DNA from: Colocasia esculenta
Lineage: Eukaryota; Streptophyta; Magnoliopsida; Alismatales; Araceae
Assembly: GCA_014218235.1 (NCBI GenBank)
Contig: CM024764.1
Coordinates: 69,167,184 to 69,231,183, forward strand
DNA length: 64,000 nucleotides
Reading direction: 5' to 3'
Shown: positions 1 to 10,439 of the stretch, piece by piece
How positions within the stretch are numbered: the stretch's first letter is position 1
Layout of the letters: each line of letters starts with the position of its first letter
Position numbers and translations under genes: made by a program
Notes under the pieces: model-generated
What the model was told of the DNA's origin: nothing
What the model saw: only the letters and a program-made list of their open reading frames with translations
Databases searched by the model: none

Positions 1-877
1 GGGAAGAAGAAGACGGCTCGGGAGAAGTGCCCTGCCAAGGAGGTCGAGGTCCAAATCATCGAGCCCCCCGTTCCTCCCGTTGTAGCTGCCCCCCCCTTCG
101 GCCTTCGTTGCTCGGGAGGCGGAGAAGACGTCGAAGCAGCCGCGACTGGTTGAGGGCGGTTCGTCGAGTGCTGTTCCGCCTCTGCCGAGTCGCCCAGTTG
201 CCCGCTCGAATCCATCTTTGGGGCCGAGCCCCTTGGAGTGGGGTCAATCGTCGGCCCCGGCGGACGCTATTTCCCGGGCAGCCTCGATGAGTACCGTCGA
301 CCTCTTCGAGGAAGCGTTCTGTGGCCTTCAACAGCAGCTGGGCGTGCTCGTGGCACTTCACTGTAGGACGGACCAAGTTCGTTCGTCGGTCGAGAGTCAC
401 GTACGTTCTCTAGAGAAGGAGGTTGCCGACCTCGGGAAGAAGAGCGCTGCCCTTGAAGGGTTGATTGCCGATGCAGCTGCTCGGGCCAAGCAATCGGAGG
501 AACGAGCAGCTTCCTTCGCGAAGGCGATGGACGAGCTCAAGACCTCGTTGGCCGAGGAGAAGGCTGCTCGGGAGGCTGAGGCAGCGGCCCATGAGAAGGC
601 GAAGGCGGACATGGCTCGGGTCGTCACTGAGGAGCGCCAGAAGGCTGTGACCGAGTACACCAGGTCCGAGGTGCATCTCGACTAGATAACTGGCCTGTTC
701 GTGGATGGCTATAAGCACTGTTTGTCGGCGGTTGGTAAGGCCTTCCCCAACTTGGACCTTTCGCCAGTGCAGCCTCCAGGCGATGGTGATGAGGCCGACG
801 AGGAAGCCGCGTCGGCTGCTGCTGCCGCCACCGATGCGGGAACCTTGGCTTCGGTCCCTCCGGAAACCGAGCCTTAG
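1..877 (+). pseudogene. Antisense coiled-coil ORF of element 1 (partial)
   Basis: This frame runs opposite to gag-pol. It enters from the left edge in frame 1, shifts to frame 2 across a C-run at about 89-96, and stays open through an amber stop at 683-685 to a TAG at 875-877. The visible part is a Pro/Ser-rich stretch, then a long heptad-rich coiled coil rich in Ala, Glu and Lys (about 400-680), then an acidic Ala/Glu tail. Antisense ORFs between integrase and the 3' LTR are known in Tat elements; some are annotated as 'putative gypsy type transposon' proteins. A 3' UTR-like T-rich stretch with AATGAATAT follows at about 919. No catalytic motif is visible and the function is unknown. The frameshift and stop suggest decay. 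Confidence 0.62.
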
Positions 878-1119
878 CCTCTTTTGTACTTCTCTTCTCT
901 TTGGCCTTCCGGCCGCTTTTAATGAATATATCTTTTTATTTTTGGATGGAACCGTGCTCTTACCTCGTTGGGACGTATTGACGTATCGAATGAGTTGCGC
1001 TGGGCCGAGGGCGTCGGTTATTAAAACATTTCTGTTCAAGGCCTAGTGGCATAGTGTCCGTTCAACTTCGAGCGCCGAATCGAAACCCTTCAGATTTTTG
1101 GGACGTCGGGGCAACCTCG

Positions 1120-1836
1120 TCTAAGGTCTCATGGTCAAAGGTTTGAAAGACGAGTGCCGAAGCGACCTTGTGCTACAGCTCTACGAAAGACCTGAGAGGC
1201 GAGTGCCGGGGTGAACTCGTAGCTGGAGCTCGGAGTTCTGAAGCGACCTCGCGCAAGAGCTCTAAGGGCCGAAAAGACCTGAGAGACGAGTGCTAGAGCG
1301 AACTCGTAGTTGGAGCTTGGAGTGCCGAAGCGGCCTCACGCAAGAGCTCTAAGGGCCGAAAGGCCTGAGATACGAGTGCCGGAGCGAACTAGTTACTGGA
1401 GCTCGGAGCGCCGAAGCGACCTCGCGTAGGAGCTCTAAGGGCCGAAAGGCCTGAGAGACGAGTGCCAGAGCGAACTCGTAGCTGGAGCTCGGAGTGCCGA
1501 AGCAGCCTCGCGCAAGAGCTCTAAGGGCCGAAAGGCTTGAGAGACCCGAAAGGCCTGAGAGACGAGTGTCGGAGCGAACTCGTAGCTGGAGCTCGGAGTG
1601 CCGAAGCGACCTCGCGCAGGAGCTCTAAGGGACGAAAGTCCTGAGAGATGAGTGCCGGAGAGAACTCGTAGCTGGAGCTCGGAGTGCCGAAGCGGCCTCG
1701 CGCAAGAGCTCTAAGGGCTGAAAGGTCTGAGAGATGAGTGCCGGAGCGAACTCGTAACTGGAGCTCAGAGTGCCGAAGCGACCTCACGCAAGAGCTCTAA
1801 GGGCCGAAAGGCCTGAGAGACGAGTGGTCGGGCAAC
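1120..1836. repeat. 86-bp GC-rich tandem array, about 8 units
   Basis: Units begin near 1199, 1288, 1374, 1459, 1563, 1648, 1735 and 1820, with a core like CGAGTGCCGGAGCGAACTCG followed by GAGCTCTAAGGGCCGAAAGG. Spacing is about 86 bp except for one unit lengthened by roughly 18 bp near 1540, which repeats GAAAGGCTTGAGAGA. Units contain short palindromes such as GAGCTC. The array lies between integrase and the antisense ORF of element 1, the usual place for tandem repeats in Tat elements. The frame 1521-1787 on the minus strand is a by-product of the repeat period. Confidence 0.85.
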
Positions 1837-1857
1837 CTTTATGCACACTTCTTCATT

Positions 1858-2800
1858 TCAAGGATAATAACATTTGAGATGCTCAACATTCCATGTCCTC
1901 GGAATCGCCGAGCCGTTCATGTTTGCCAAGCGATAGGCCCCTTGTCCCAAGTTCTCAATCACGCGGTACGGGCCTTCCCAAGTAGGTGAAAGCTTCCCTG
2001 CTGCCGACCTTGGATCTGAAATGGCGAGCTTCCAGAGGACGAAGCTTCCTACTCTAAAGTAGCGAGACCTCACAGTCTTGTTGAATCTTCTCTTCATCTT
2101 CTGCTGGTAGATTTCTAGCTTTAGCGCCGCCTTGTCCCATCGCTCTTCTATCAGATCCAACTCGGCTTGTAACGAACGATCGTTATCTTCACGATCGAAC
2201 CCAAGGACTCATCCTGAGGGTATGAGCAATTCTACTGGTGTGACTGCTTCCACACCGAAGGCCAGCGCGAAAGGGGATTCTTGAGTGGCTTCGCGGGAGG
2301 TTGCTCGATACGCCCACAAGACGTGGGGGAGTTCCTCGACCCATCGGCCTTTGTGGGCGTCTAGTCTCTTCTTCAGTCCATCGAGGAGTGTTCGGTTAGT
2401 CACCTCGGCTTGCCCATTAGCTTGGGGATGGGCTACCGAGGTGAAACGATGGTTGATGCCGAACTCCGCGCAATTGCGATGAAACCTGGCGTTGTCGAAT
2501 TGTTTTCCATTATCGGTGATGATCGTCCGAGGTAGCCCAAACCTGCAAACGAGACTTTTCCAGACGAACCCCCAAGCGTTAGAGTCAGTGATCTTCGCCA
2601 GGGGCTCGGCTTCCACCCACTTGGTGAAGTAATCGACCGCGATAATAAGGAACTTCCGTTGGCCCGAGGGGTGGTGGAAATGGGCCGAGGATGTCCATCC
2701 CCCACTGCGCGAATGGCCATGGGGCGGCGAGCGGCTGGAGACCAGCAGGTGGTCGCCGGTCTACCTTGCTGAAGAGTTGGCACTGCGGGCATCTTCGCAT
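1858..2800 (-). pseudogene. Integrase of element 1, broken
   Basis: The core begins at 2800 with the zinc-finger end motif CPQCQLF and the WGMDILGPF block holding the first catalytic Asp. It changes frame near 2650-2690 and continues from 2616 with ITDNGKQF (second Asp) and GQAEVTNRT (catalytic Glu). A TGA at 2209-2211 interrupts it, probably an Arg CGA codon mutated by C-to-T. The same frame resumes to 1858 with the C-terminal domain (WEGPYRVIENLGQGAYRL). There is no chromodomain, as expected for Tat. Upstream, a TAG near 2823 interrupts the GYYWP-type zinc-finger end. Integrase would insert cDNA into the genome, but this copy cannot make the intact protein. Confidence 0.82.
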
Positions 2801-3046
2801 GTATTCTTCAGCATCCTTGGGCCACTAATAACCCTGCCGAGTTACTCTTCGGACCAGGGACCATGGTCCTGTATGGATCCCGCATGTGCCCTCATGCACC
2901 TCGGCGATGATCTCCCCAACTTGAATTTGGTTGACGCACCGTAGATGAGGGAAGCTGAAGCCCTTCCTGTAAAGGTCATCACTGATCATAAAAAACCTTG
3001 ACGCACGTCTTTTTACCTTTAGGGCCTCCTCGTTGTTACTCGGGAG

Positions 3047-3690
3047 CTACTCATCTCGGATATACCCAATGATTGGGGTCATCCACGTTGGCTCGGCCTC
3101 GGTGCACATGACTTTCGTAACTCCAACTGAAGGCTCGCCGAGCTCCTCTACGAACACGGAAGATTCTTGAAAAGGTTCTGGGACGACTGCATACTTGGAT
3201 AGCGCGTCGGCCTGTGAGTTATTGGCTCGAGGAATCTTCAGTAGTTCTACCTCTTCGAAGTCGTCCATCATTCTCCAGACCTCGGTCACGTAAGAAATGA
3301 ACTCTTTCAAGACTTGGCTGACGACCAGCTGGGAGTCACTGTGGACTCGAACTTTTGTCGCTCCCAGTGTTTTGGCCGTCCTGAGTCCGGAGATGACAAC
3401 TTCGTATTCCGCTACGTTATTAGAAGCGGGGAAGCCGAACCGAATTGCGTACCTTAGGATGGGGCCGTCTGGAGATTGCATGACGACGCCAGCTCCGCTG
3501 CCTCGGGAGTTGGACGCTCCGTCCACGTATACCAGCCATCGTCCAGCGGCCTCGCCGTGCCTTCGGAAATGAAGTCGGCCAAGGCTTGAGCTTTGATGGC
3601 GACCCGAGGCCTGTACGATATGTCGAATTCGCCGAGCTCGACCACCCACTTGGCCATCCTCCCCGAGGCCTCGGGTCGGCTAAACACTTG
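3047..3690 (-). pseudogene. RNase H region and second (archaeal-like) RNase H of element 1
   Basis: From about 3690 the pol frame gives VFSRPEASGRMAKW and ADFISEG, the end of the usual RNase H and the tether. A frameshift near 3545 moves into the 3649-3047 frame, which carries a second RNase H-like domain: YVDGASN (Asp), NNVAEYE (Glu), VHSDSQLVVSQV (Asp) and NSQADALSK (Asp). A second RNase H of this type is known as a hallmark of the Tat lineage and would help remove RNA from the RNA-DNA hybrid. All four acidic positions are visible, although the reading frame is broken upstream. Confidence 0.75.
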
Positions 3691-3738
3691 CTTGATGGGG
3701 GCATCAGTTAAGACGACGATCTGGTGTGCTTGGAAGTA

Positions 3739-5280
3739 GGGTCAGAGTCGTCACGCGGCCATTACGAGTGTGTACCCCATCTTCTCAAGACCGGAGTAGC
3801 GTTGTTCGGCTCCGCGTAGTGCTTTGCTGGTGTAGTATACTGGGACGTGCCTTCGATCTTCCTCGCGCACTAGCACCGAACTGATGGAGTAAGCCGTGGC
3901 CGAGAGGTATAGGAACAACTCTTCTCCTGCGACAGGCTTACTCAGAGTAGGCACATTAGCTAAATGAGACTTGAGCTCGTCAAAAGCTCTCTGACAGTCG
4001 TCGTTCCACTCGAACCGCCCCTTCCACAATACGTCAAAAAAGGGCCTGCATCTTTCAGCCGACTTCGACATGAACCTGCTTAGGGCAGTTATCCGGCCAT
4101 TGAGCCTCTGTACCTCTTTAACGGTCCTTGGTGCTGTCATGTCGATGATGGCTTGAAATTTGTCGGGGTTGACGCTGATGCCTCGGCTCGAAACGAGATA
4201 GCTGAGGAACTTCCCGGCGTGGACGCCGAAGACACACTTGTCGGGGTTCAGCTTCATTCCGTATTGACGTAAGACCTCGAAGGCTTCGGCTAGGTCCTGA
4301 ACATGGTCTTCAGATCGCCTGCTCTTCACCAACATATCATCGATGTATATCTCCATAGTCTTCCCGATTTGTAGCTCGAACATCATGTTGACGAGCCTTT
4401 GGTATGTCGCCCCTGCATTCTTTAGTCCAAAAGGCATTCGGGTAAAACAGTACAGACCTTTCTCCGTGGTGAATGTGGTTTTTTCTTCATCCCCGGGGGC
4501 CATCCTGATCTGATGATACCCCGAGTAGGCGTCGAGGAAGCTCAAGAGCTTGTGCCCAGCCATGGAGTCGACGAGCTGATCGATGCGAGGAAGAGGGAAG
4601 CTGTCTTTTGGGCAAGCTTTGTTGAGGTCGGTGAAGTCCATGCACATGCACCATTTGCCATTTGCTTTTTTGACAAGGATGACATTGGCCACCCATTCGG
4701 GATAAAAGACATCCCGAACAGTTCCTGCACGCAGGTACTTGGCTAGGCTGTCGTCCACCGCTTCTTGCCGATCAGTCGAAAGGGGCCGCTTCTTTTGACG
4801 TACCGGCCGAGCTTCAGGGTTCACATTTAGATGGTGCTGGATGACTTCTGGGGCAATCCCGGGGAGGTCGTCTTCTGCCCAGGCTAAGGCATCACTGCTG
4901 CTTTTGAGAAATTTGACCAACCCTTCCTCCGACTCCCGGAGCTCGGTGCCGATCACAATTGATCTTTCTTCCATGATTTGGATTTGCTTTGTTTGTTCGG
5001 CAGGCTCGTGCCTTTCCACACTTTCATCATGCATATGCTCATACTCATACTCAGAAACGGCCAGTTCTTTGGCTTTTATTGAATTTACATAACACCGACG
5101 GGCCTCGGTCTGGTTTCCAGCAACCTCACCTATCCCGTTCGGTGTGGGAAACTTCAGTTTCTGATGATATGTGGATGGGACCCCTCCTAGCTTTCCCAGG
5201 ATCCCTCGGTCGAAAATGGCGTTATAGGCCGACTTCACTTTCACCACGAGGAAGTCGGCCTCAACTTTTACAAGGCATGG
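3739..5280 (-). pseudogene. Reverse transcriptase and RNase H start of element 1
   Basis: The frame is continuous with gag-PR but is cut off from it by the stop at 5281-5283. From 5247 it runs 498 codons to a TGA at 3751-3753. Visible RT blocks are CMDFTDLNKACPKDSFPLPR, LSFLDAYSGYHQIRMAPGD, TRMPFGLKNAGATYQRLVN and the catalytic YIDDMLVKS. Then come the connection region and the start of RNase H (LSATAYSISSVLVRE). A second in-frame TGA lies about 10 bases beyond the first. Both TGAs sit where Arg is usual (AARRLRPYFQAH-type tract), which fits CGA-to-TGA deamination. Start is not definable because pol is normally made as part of a polyprotein. Confidence 0.85.
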
Positions 5281-6966
5281 TTAAGTTCCGAGAGTCACCT
5301 TCACCCTAATCGACCCCTCAGCGCTGACTGACGACCCGCTAAACCCAAATAAAGGTGTGGCCATGGGTTTTAACTCGGTGCTTAGGTTCGTCATTTTTAC
5401 ATAAAAATCATAGAAAAGGACATCGGGAGCCGCTCCACTGTCCACCAGAATCCGATGTACATTGTACCCATCGATGTCTGCGCGGATTACAAGTGCGTCA
5501 TCGTGGGGGAAGCTGAGGCCGATGACGTCGTCCTCGGAAAATGTGATAACACCGTGGGGTCTCGGAGCCGAGCCCCCCAAGTTCAAGCCGACGGCCAACG
5601 CGTATGCCTTCCTCTTTCTTCCACTGTCTCCTCCTCCGGCCGAGCCCCCGGCCAAGACGAGGACCACTCCTTTTCCACCGCGAGATCCACGCTCCTCCTC
5701 GGGTGTCTGCTCCTTTGCTCGCCCGTCGACGACGTTCCTTCCGATGATACCACGCCGCAGCATGTCTGAGATCTCCATCTTGAGGCTTCGGCACTGGTCG
5801 GTGATGTGCCCGTAGCCCTTGTGATATTCACAATATTGATCTACTCTGCGCCCTGGTGGAGGCCTAGGAAGCGGCTCGGGCCATCGAAACTCGGGTAGTC
5901 TTTTTATGATAGGCAGGATCTCGGACGAGAGTCTGTTGAAGTTGGGGAGATCTCGGGTGCGCCTATACTCATCCTGTCGGCGATTTGAGCCCGACTGCCT
6001 GTCTCCCCGAGATGAGGACACGTCCCGCTGCGGCTTCTTTAGCTCCGACGCCTTGCTTGACGACCCCAGCTCGGATGAGCGCCCCAGCTTACCCGCCGCG
6101 CTGAGGGTGGACTTCAGCCTCGGGTACTTCTGCATGCGGGAGAGTAGACCGGAAAGACTCACAGGTGGCTTCTTGGCGACGGATGCGACGAATGGCGTGT
6201 TGGTGCAGACTCTCGTCAAGATGTTGACGGCCATCCGCAAGTCGAGGTCGATCACCTTCATGGCCTCTAGCTGGAATCTTTTGGCATAGTCGCGGAAGAG
6301 CTCGCCGTTCCTTTGAGCCATGTGCCACAGGTCATCGGTACATAGGGAATGTTGCACCATGTTGTAGAAATGGTCCAGGAACCACTGGGCGAAGTCAGGG
6401 AAATTCGTCACTGACCGTGCCGGCAATGTTTTGAACCACTGTAGAGCCGCATCATCGAGGGTCGACATGAAAGCTCGACACTTTAGCACGTCAGAGAGGT
6501 TCACCATCTCCACCTGTCCCTGAAAATTATCAAGGTGGTGGACAGGGTTAGTAGTTCCGTTGTATCGCCGAAATTTTGGGAGTTGCAGCTTCATGGGCAC
6601 TTGTGCCGAGGTTATCTCCTCGACGAATGGTGAAGTGGAAAGTAACGTTGTCACTGAGGGAACACGAGTCCCTCGTTGCAGTGCCTCAATTTTTCGATTC
6701 ATCTCCTGGAGGTCGCTCCTCCACTGAGGCTCCGCCGACAGTATGCTCATAGCCACCGACGTCGACTCGGCCGAGTCATGGTCGACCTCCACCGTCTTGG
6801 CGGTTCCATGGTCCGCTACCGCGGCAGGGGCTATCGGAGCCGCCACGGGGACTTGAAGGGCTGGCGCGGATGCCGCTGGGGCCGCTGCTTGAACGTCGGT
6901 GTGACTAACCGACACCGCTGGCAGAGCGGCACGATCTTCTGCTACCTCTGTGCCGTCGATGCCCAA
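5281..6966 (-). pseudogene. Gag and aspartic protease of element 1
   Basis: The frame is open for 561 codons to a TAA at 5281-5283. The first ATG in frame is at 6750-6748 (MSILSAEPQW), and a stop lies about 40 bases upstream of 6966, so the true start is uncertain. It contains the plant retrotransposon Gag core (PMKLQLPKFRRYNGTTNP, AALQWFKTLP, LFRDYAKRFQLEAM). A C-x3-H...H-x4-C zinc-binding stretch (YCEYHKGYGHITDQC) is typical of Tat Gag. The protease motif ILVDSGAAPDVLFY is near the end. Gag would form the particle and protease would cut the polyprotein. The stop separates it from RT in the same frame. Confidence 0.85.
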
Positions 6967-7229
6967 ATCAGGGATATTCAGGTGCCCTGCTGCCTCACCC
7001 TACACTGCCACGACCTACTGCCTCTGCTCCAATCGGGTTAACACTTCATGAAGTCCCGCTACGAGGGCCTCGACGCGGTCCAGGCAGGTAGAGGTGCTGG
7101 ACCCTTGCTCCCGGTGCCAGAGCCCCCGCCGGCGACCTCCACAACTTCAGTCGAAGGGACGATCTCTTATTCGGACGAGCGCACCACGATTTTTCCCTTG
7201 GGATCCATGAGAGCAAGCTTTTCGTAAGT

Positions 7230-7247
7230 TTCCCACAAACGGCGCCA
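7230..7247 (-). promoter_or_regulatory. Primer-binding site of element 1
   Basis: On the minus strand this reads TGGCGCCGTTTGTGGGAA, four bases inside the LTR end (...GTAACA). The first ten bases match the complement of the 3' end of plant tRNA-Asp (TGGCGCCGTT), and the rest diverges. It fixes the inner LTR boundary at 7252. Confidence 0.7.
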
Positions 7248-7251
7248 AAAA

Positions 7252-7947
7252 TGTTACTGTTAGAGTAACGGACTCGGCTCTAGCCGAGTGACTCCCAAGG
7301 GAAGACGAGTCGATCACGCGCGCCAGTCACCGGGAGCTGTACCTGCAAAACCACCGAGTGACCTCGGTGGGAAAAGACTCCGACGCTCAAGTCAAATTCA
7401 GTAGGTCGGAGAGAGAGAGTTTTTGGGTCAGAGAAAGCATACCCCTTGTGTGAGAGACGTCTCATCCTTTTATATTGGTTCCGTGTGTGTGGTTACGGTA
7501 AGTGGATCGAAGACGTGCTCTGGGATCTGTCCGAGATTCTCGTTAACTGATTTAGTGGTGCCAATTGCGGACAGCTCGCAGTTGCAATCCTTGGGTTGTC
7601 TTGCTATTAATGGGATTTCCATAACTGTCGCGCGAGAGCGGCTCAAAGGATGTGGTCCGTGATCTTCAGACCTTTCCCCACTCTGACTTTCCCTCGTAGC
7701 AACTCGGCGCACCAGAGGTTTCAATCTTACGAGCTCTCATCGCTTGCCCTTGGAACAGCTCGGCCGACAAAGCTCGTCCGACCGAGCCATTGGGAGTAAG
7801 CATAATGTCGAGCAACCCCTGCCTCGGTCAGGATGACTAGACCGAACCGTCTCAAGGTTCAACTGACCGAAGACCCTCCTGCACCAGTCTATGGAGCGAC
7901 AACCCGCATCAATCCCGAGCCGAGTGTCCGAATGACGAACCGTATCA
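7252..7947 (-). repeat. 5' LTR of element 1
   Basis: The inner end is fixed by the primer-binding site: minus-strand LTR ends ...AACAGTAACA at 7252. The outer end is placed at 7947 because a TG start (TGATACGGTTCGTC) occurs there and the composition becomes AT-rich beyond; this end is less certain since the partner LTR is outside the window. A TATA box (TATAAAAG, minus strand 7474-7467) lies inside. GC-rich, with repeated CTCGGC/GCCGAG words like the element body. Confidence 0.62.
7467..7474 (-). promoter_or_regulatory. TATA box in the 5' LTR of element 1
   Basis: The minus strand reads CCAATATAAAAGGATG, a good TATA box about 220 bases before the LTR 3' end, the expected position for the U3/R boundary of the genomic RNA. 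Confidence 0.5.
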
Positions 7948-9674
7948 GTACCTACTGGTATGATCATAGGAGGATCAAGAGAATTGGAAAGAAACATATA
8001 TCCCTTCATATATAACATGACAAAGAATAAGTACCTGTATATGTGCCTTCGTATGCGAACTCGGCTCTGGTGAGTGGCACGTAAACCCATAATATATAGT
8101 TGGTGGTCGGCTTTAACAGACATATATATGTAGTACGATTAAGATTTCATGCAAGAATCCAAGACCGCTGGAACTTAATTTGCACATTCTTTGCTCGATT
8201 GCTGCTCCCTTCTACGGAGCACATATACCTCGATCCTTTGAAAACCGGATGCTATACTCTTGATCGATCGGGATATATAGGAAAATCTGAATTGTTTTTG
8301 CCTTCTCTCTCTAATAATTTTATATAGGATAATTTATGATGTAGCTAAAGTCATAGATCAGAAGTACTTATATTTGTTTGTGGAATTTTCCTACTCTAGT
8401 TACAATGCAAATTAATTTAAACTTTATATATAAATCCATGTGAATTGGTAGGCCCCAAAGAGAAAATTTGGTAGGAGTAGAAAAATAAAAAAGGACAAAA
8501 ACAATCATGTACCCTAATTCCTCTGACGTATACAATTCAGTCGTCGACCTTAATTAGTACTTAATAGAATGCCGATCAGCTGTTGGCGAGTTGATATAGT
8601 AGAATATTGCCCAATGTCCGTACATGAGAATCACCTTTATATGCCAAGTCCATCAATCTTCCTATGAAGACCAAGGTTTTGAAGATGCGTACGTACGTAC
8701 GTACCCTCATCGGTAAATTCTTCCATATATTTTTTTAAACATCTCTTAGGTTTGGATAGCAACCAACTTTATCAGCCCCATCCTCCCTTCTTATGTAACG
8801 TAGTTAGAAAATCATGTACGTTTTTGAAGATTCTTCTAGATATGCATAAGCAATGATATTCAGTTTAGCAGAATGTTATGATTCTAACATAGAAAGTAGA
8901 GTTATCAAATGAAATAAGAATATATATAAGTGAAGACCCGATAATATTCTCGATCTGGTACGTATTACATTTATTGTGATGATTTTAAGCATTGTATCCC
9001 CTCATTTATCATTTATACGTTAAATCGGCCTACATGTAAGGAACTATTATAAAGTAGATATTCGGCGGCATTTGATATAGGCATGGCCTAGAAAAATAAC
9101 TATAAACTTTTGAAACGTAAGACATAATAAATTTAAAACTAGAGACTGAATCATAGATCCAAGGTACGTGGCAATGCAATTATACATGCATACATATGTC
9201 TATATGTATGTATGCATGTATGTGTATAATAACAGGAAGCTGAATAAGAAGGAATGAGGAACTTAAGAATATGCATGCATTAATCCCTCCATTCTACTGT
9301 TCAGGGAGCAATGTATCCAAATCTGATTATTCGCCTGTGAAGTCATCCACCATGCATGGGCTGTGGTATAAAAGTTTTTTTGCAAACAAGCAGAGATTAA
9401 TTACTAACTCCTTTTCCTTAATTCCCTTTACAAGACCACTATATATATATGTACGCATGCAGGATGGCCAGATAAGGTCAACATAGATGCTGCTACCTGA
9501 GATTCAGACGCAGAAGAAACCTGCGCACCCATAAGACATCATAGCCAAAGAATATTATTGCAAGTCTCCAATGAGAGGCTAGCTGCACCTGGAGAAGGGC
9601 ATCGGAGGGGAAGAAAAAAATTATTTAATTGAAATGGTCTCTGCCAAATTAACCTGATCCACATAGTTTTTATT
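7948..9674. other. AT-rich spacer between element 1 and CACTA-1
   Basis: No ORF above about 75 codons and no recognisable protein similarity. It contains a (ACGT)n microsatellite at 8688-8704, a perfect 15-bp inverted repeat at 9182-9196/9207-9221, and scattered TATATA runs. A short stretch at about 8061-8085 resembles the LTR words of element 1 (ACTCGGCTCTGG), possibly a relic. I see no gene in it. Confidence 0.6.
9182..9221. repeat. Perfect inverted repeat, 15-bp arms
   Basis: The arm ATACATGCATACATA (9182-9196) is the exact reverse complement of 9207-9221, with a 10-bp spacer. It is made of low-complexity CATA/TGTA words, so it may be a microsatellite by-product. Confidence 0.6.
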
Positions 9675-9682
9675 AACTACAG

Positions 9683-10115
9683 GAAAATCAGGTTTTGCTT
9701 ACGTCCAAACACCGTAGGTATAGAACCAAAAATCGTAAGCATAGCCTTACGGTGTTCCCCTATGGTTGGGTTTCGTCGGCTAAAGTCCGACGACAAAGGC
9801 CTAAGACTACGGTGTTTTAAACTCTGTAAGTATATATCTATAGTGACGGTGTTGGTAGCCGTAAGTAACACCATAAGGATATCTGTTTGTGGCTACGGCA
9901 ATGTTAACCGTAGTGATATTTTTTGTAAGGATATACTCAGTAACGCCGAATATCCCTACGACAATTTAAACCGTAAACATGTGTCTCTACGGCCACGTAC
10001 ACCATAAGCAAGTATGTTTCCCTACGGCTAAAAAGACCATAAGTGAATATGTTTACCTACGACCATGTACACCATAACAAAGTATGTTTTCCTACGACCA
10101 CATACACCATAAGTA
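9683..10115. repeat. Left subterminal repeats of CACTA-1
   Basis: Short inverted and direct motifs TACGGTGTT, CCGTAAG, CCTACG and ACCATAAG recur about every 20-25 bases, e.g. TATGTTTCCCTACGGC...ACCATAAGTGA in repeats of about 48 bp from about 9935 to 10115. The same words occur at 19420-19600. Subterminal arrays of this kind are the binding sites of the small transposase protein in En/Spm elements. Confidence 0.7.
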
Positions 10116-10149
10116 GTTGTTTCAGCAAAAAAAAAGAATAATATATTTC

Positions 10150-10400
10150 AATGGATCCACATTCACCTACATTTATGTCTAGGTTCACAAACAATTGGAT
10201 CAACATGTACACATCCACAATTAATCCACACATTCACATTTGGATCGATCAACACATACATCACATTTAGTTCCATACATACACATCCACCTTTAGTTCC
10301 ACACCTACACATCCACATCCACATTTAGTTCCACACATACACATCCACATTTAGATCCATATTCCACATTTACATCCACACACATTCACACCCACTGATT
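10150..10400. repeat. Minisatellite of ACACATCCACATTTAG-type units
   Basis: Imperfect tandem repeats of CACATTTAGTTCCACACATA and CACATCCA words extend over about 250 bp just inside the left subterminal region of CACTA-1. It is AC-rich on the plus strand, with no open frame of note. Confidence 0.65.
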
Positions 10401-10439
10401 CACAATGCACAACACATTAATAATATAAAATACATTAAA

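Larger units (their letters stand above)
1..7947 (-). mobile_element. Ty3/gypsy LTR retrotransposon, Tat lineage, 3' end outside window (element 1)
   Basis: Read on the minus strand the order is 5' LTR (about 7947-7252), primer-binding site, gag, protease, reverse transcriptase, RNase H, a second RNase H-like domain, integrase (ending 1858), an 86-bp tandem array, and then an ORF on the opposite strand. Gag-PR-RT-RNH-IN order, absence of a chromodomain, a second RNase H-like block with the YVDGAS and NNVAEYE motifs, and an antisense ORF after integrase are all traits known for the plant Tat lineage. The coding frame is broken by several stops and at least two frameshifts, so this copy cannot be autonomous. 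The 3' LTR and target-site duplication are off the left edge. Confidence 0.88.

Noticed and set aside
1120..1836. Regularly spaced repeats that could suggest a CRISPR array
   Set aside because: Units are contiguous 86-bp repeats without unique spacers, inside a plant retrotransposon.
8040..8100. Extension of the 5' LTR of element 1 to about 8085
   Set aside because: Only a short CTCGGCTCTGG-like word recurs and the surrounding DNA is AT-rich; kept as possible relic.
9672..9674. Perfect 3-bp target duplication of CACTA-1
   Set aside because: Left flank ATT and right flank ATA differ at one position, so I only call it imperfect.
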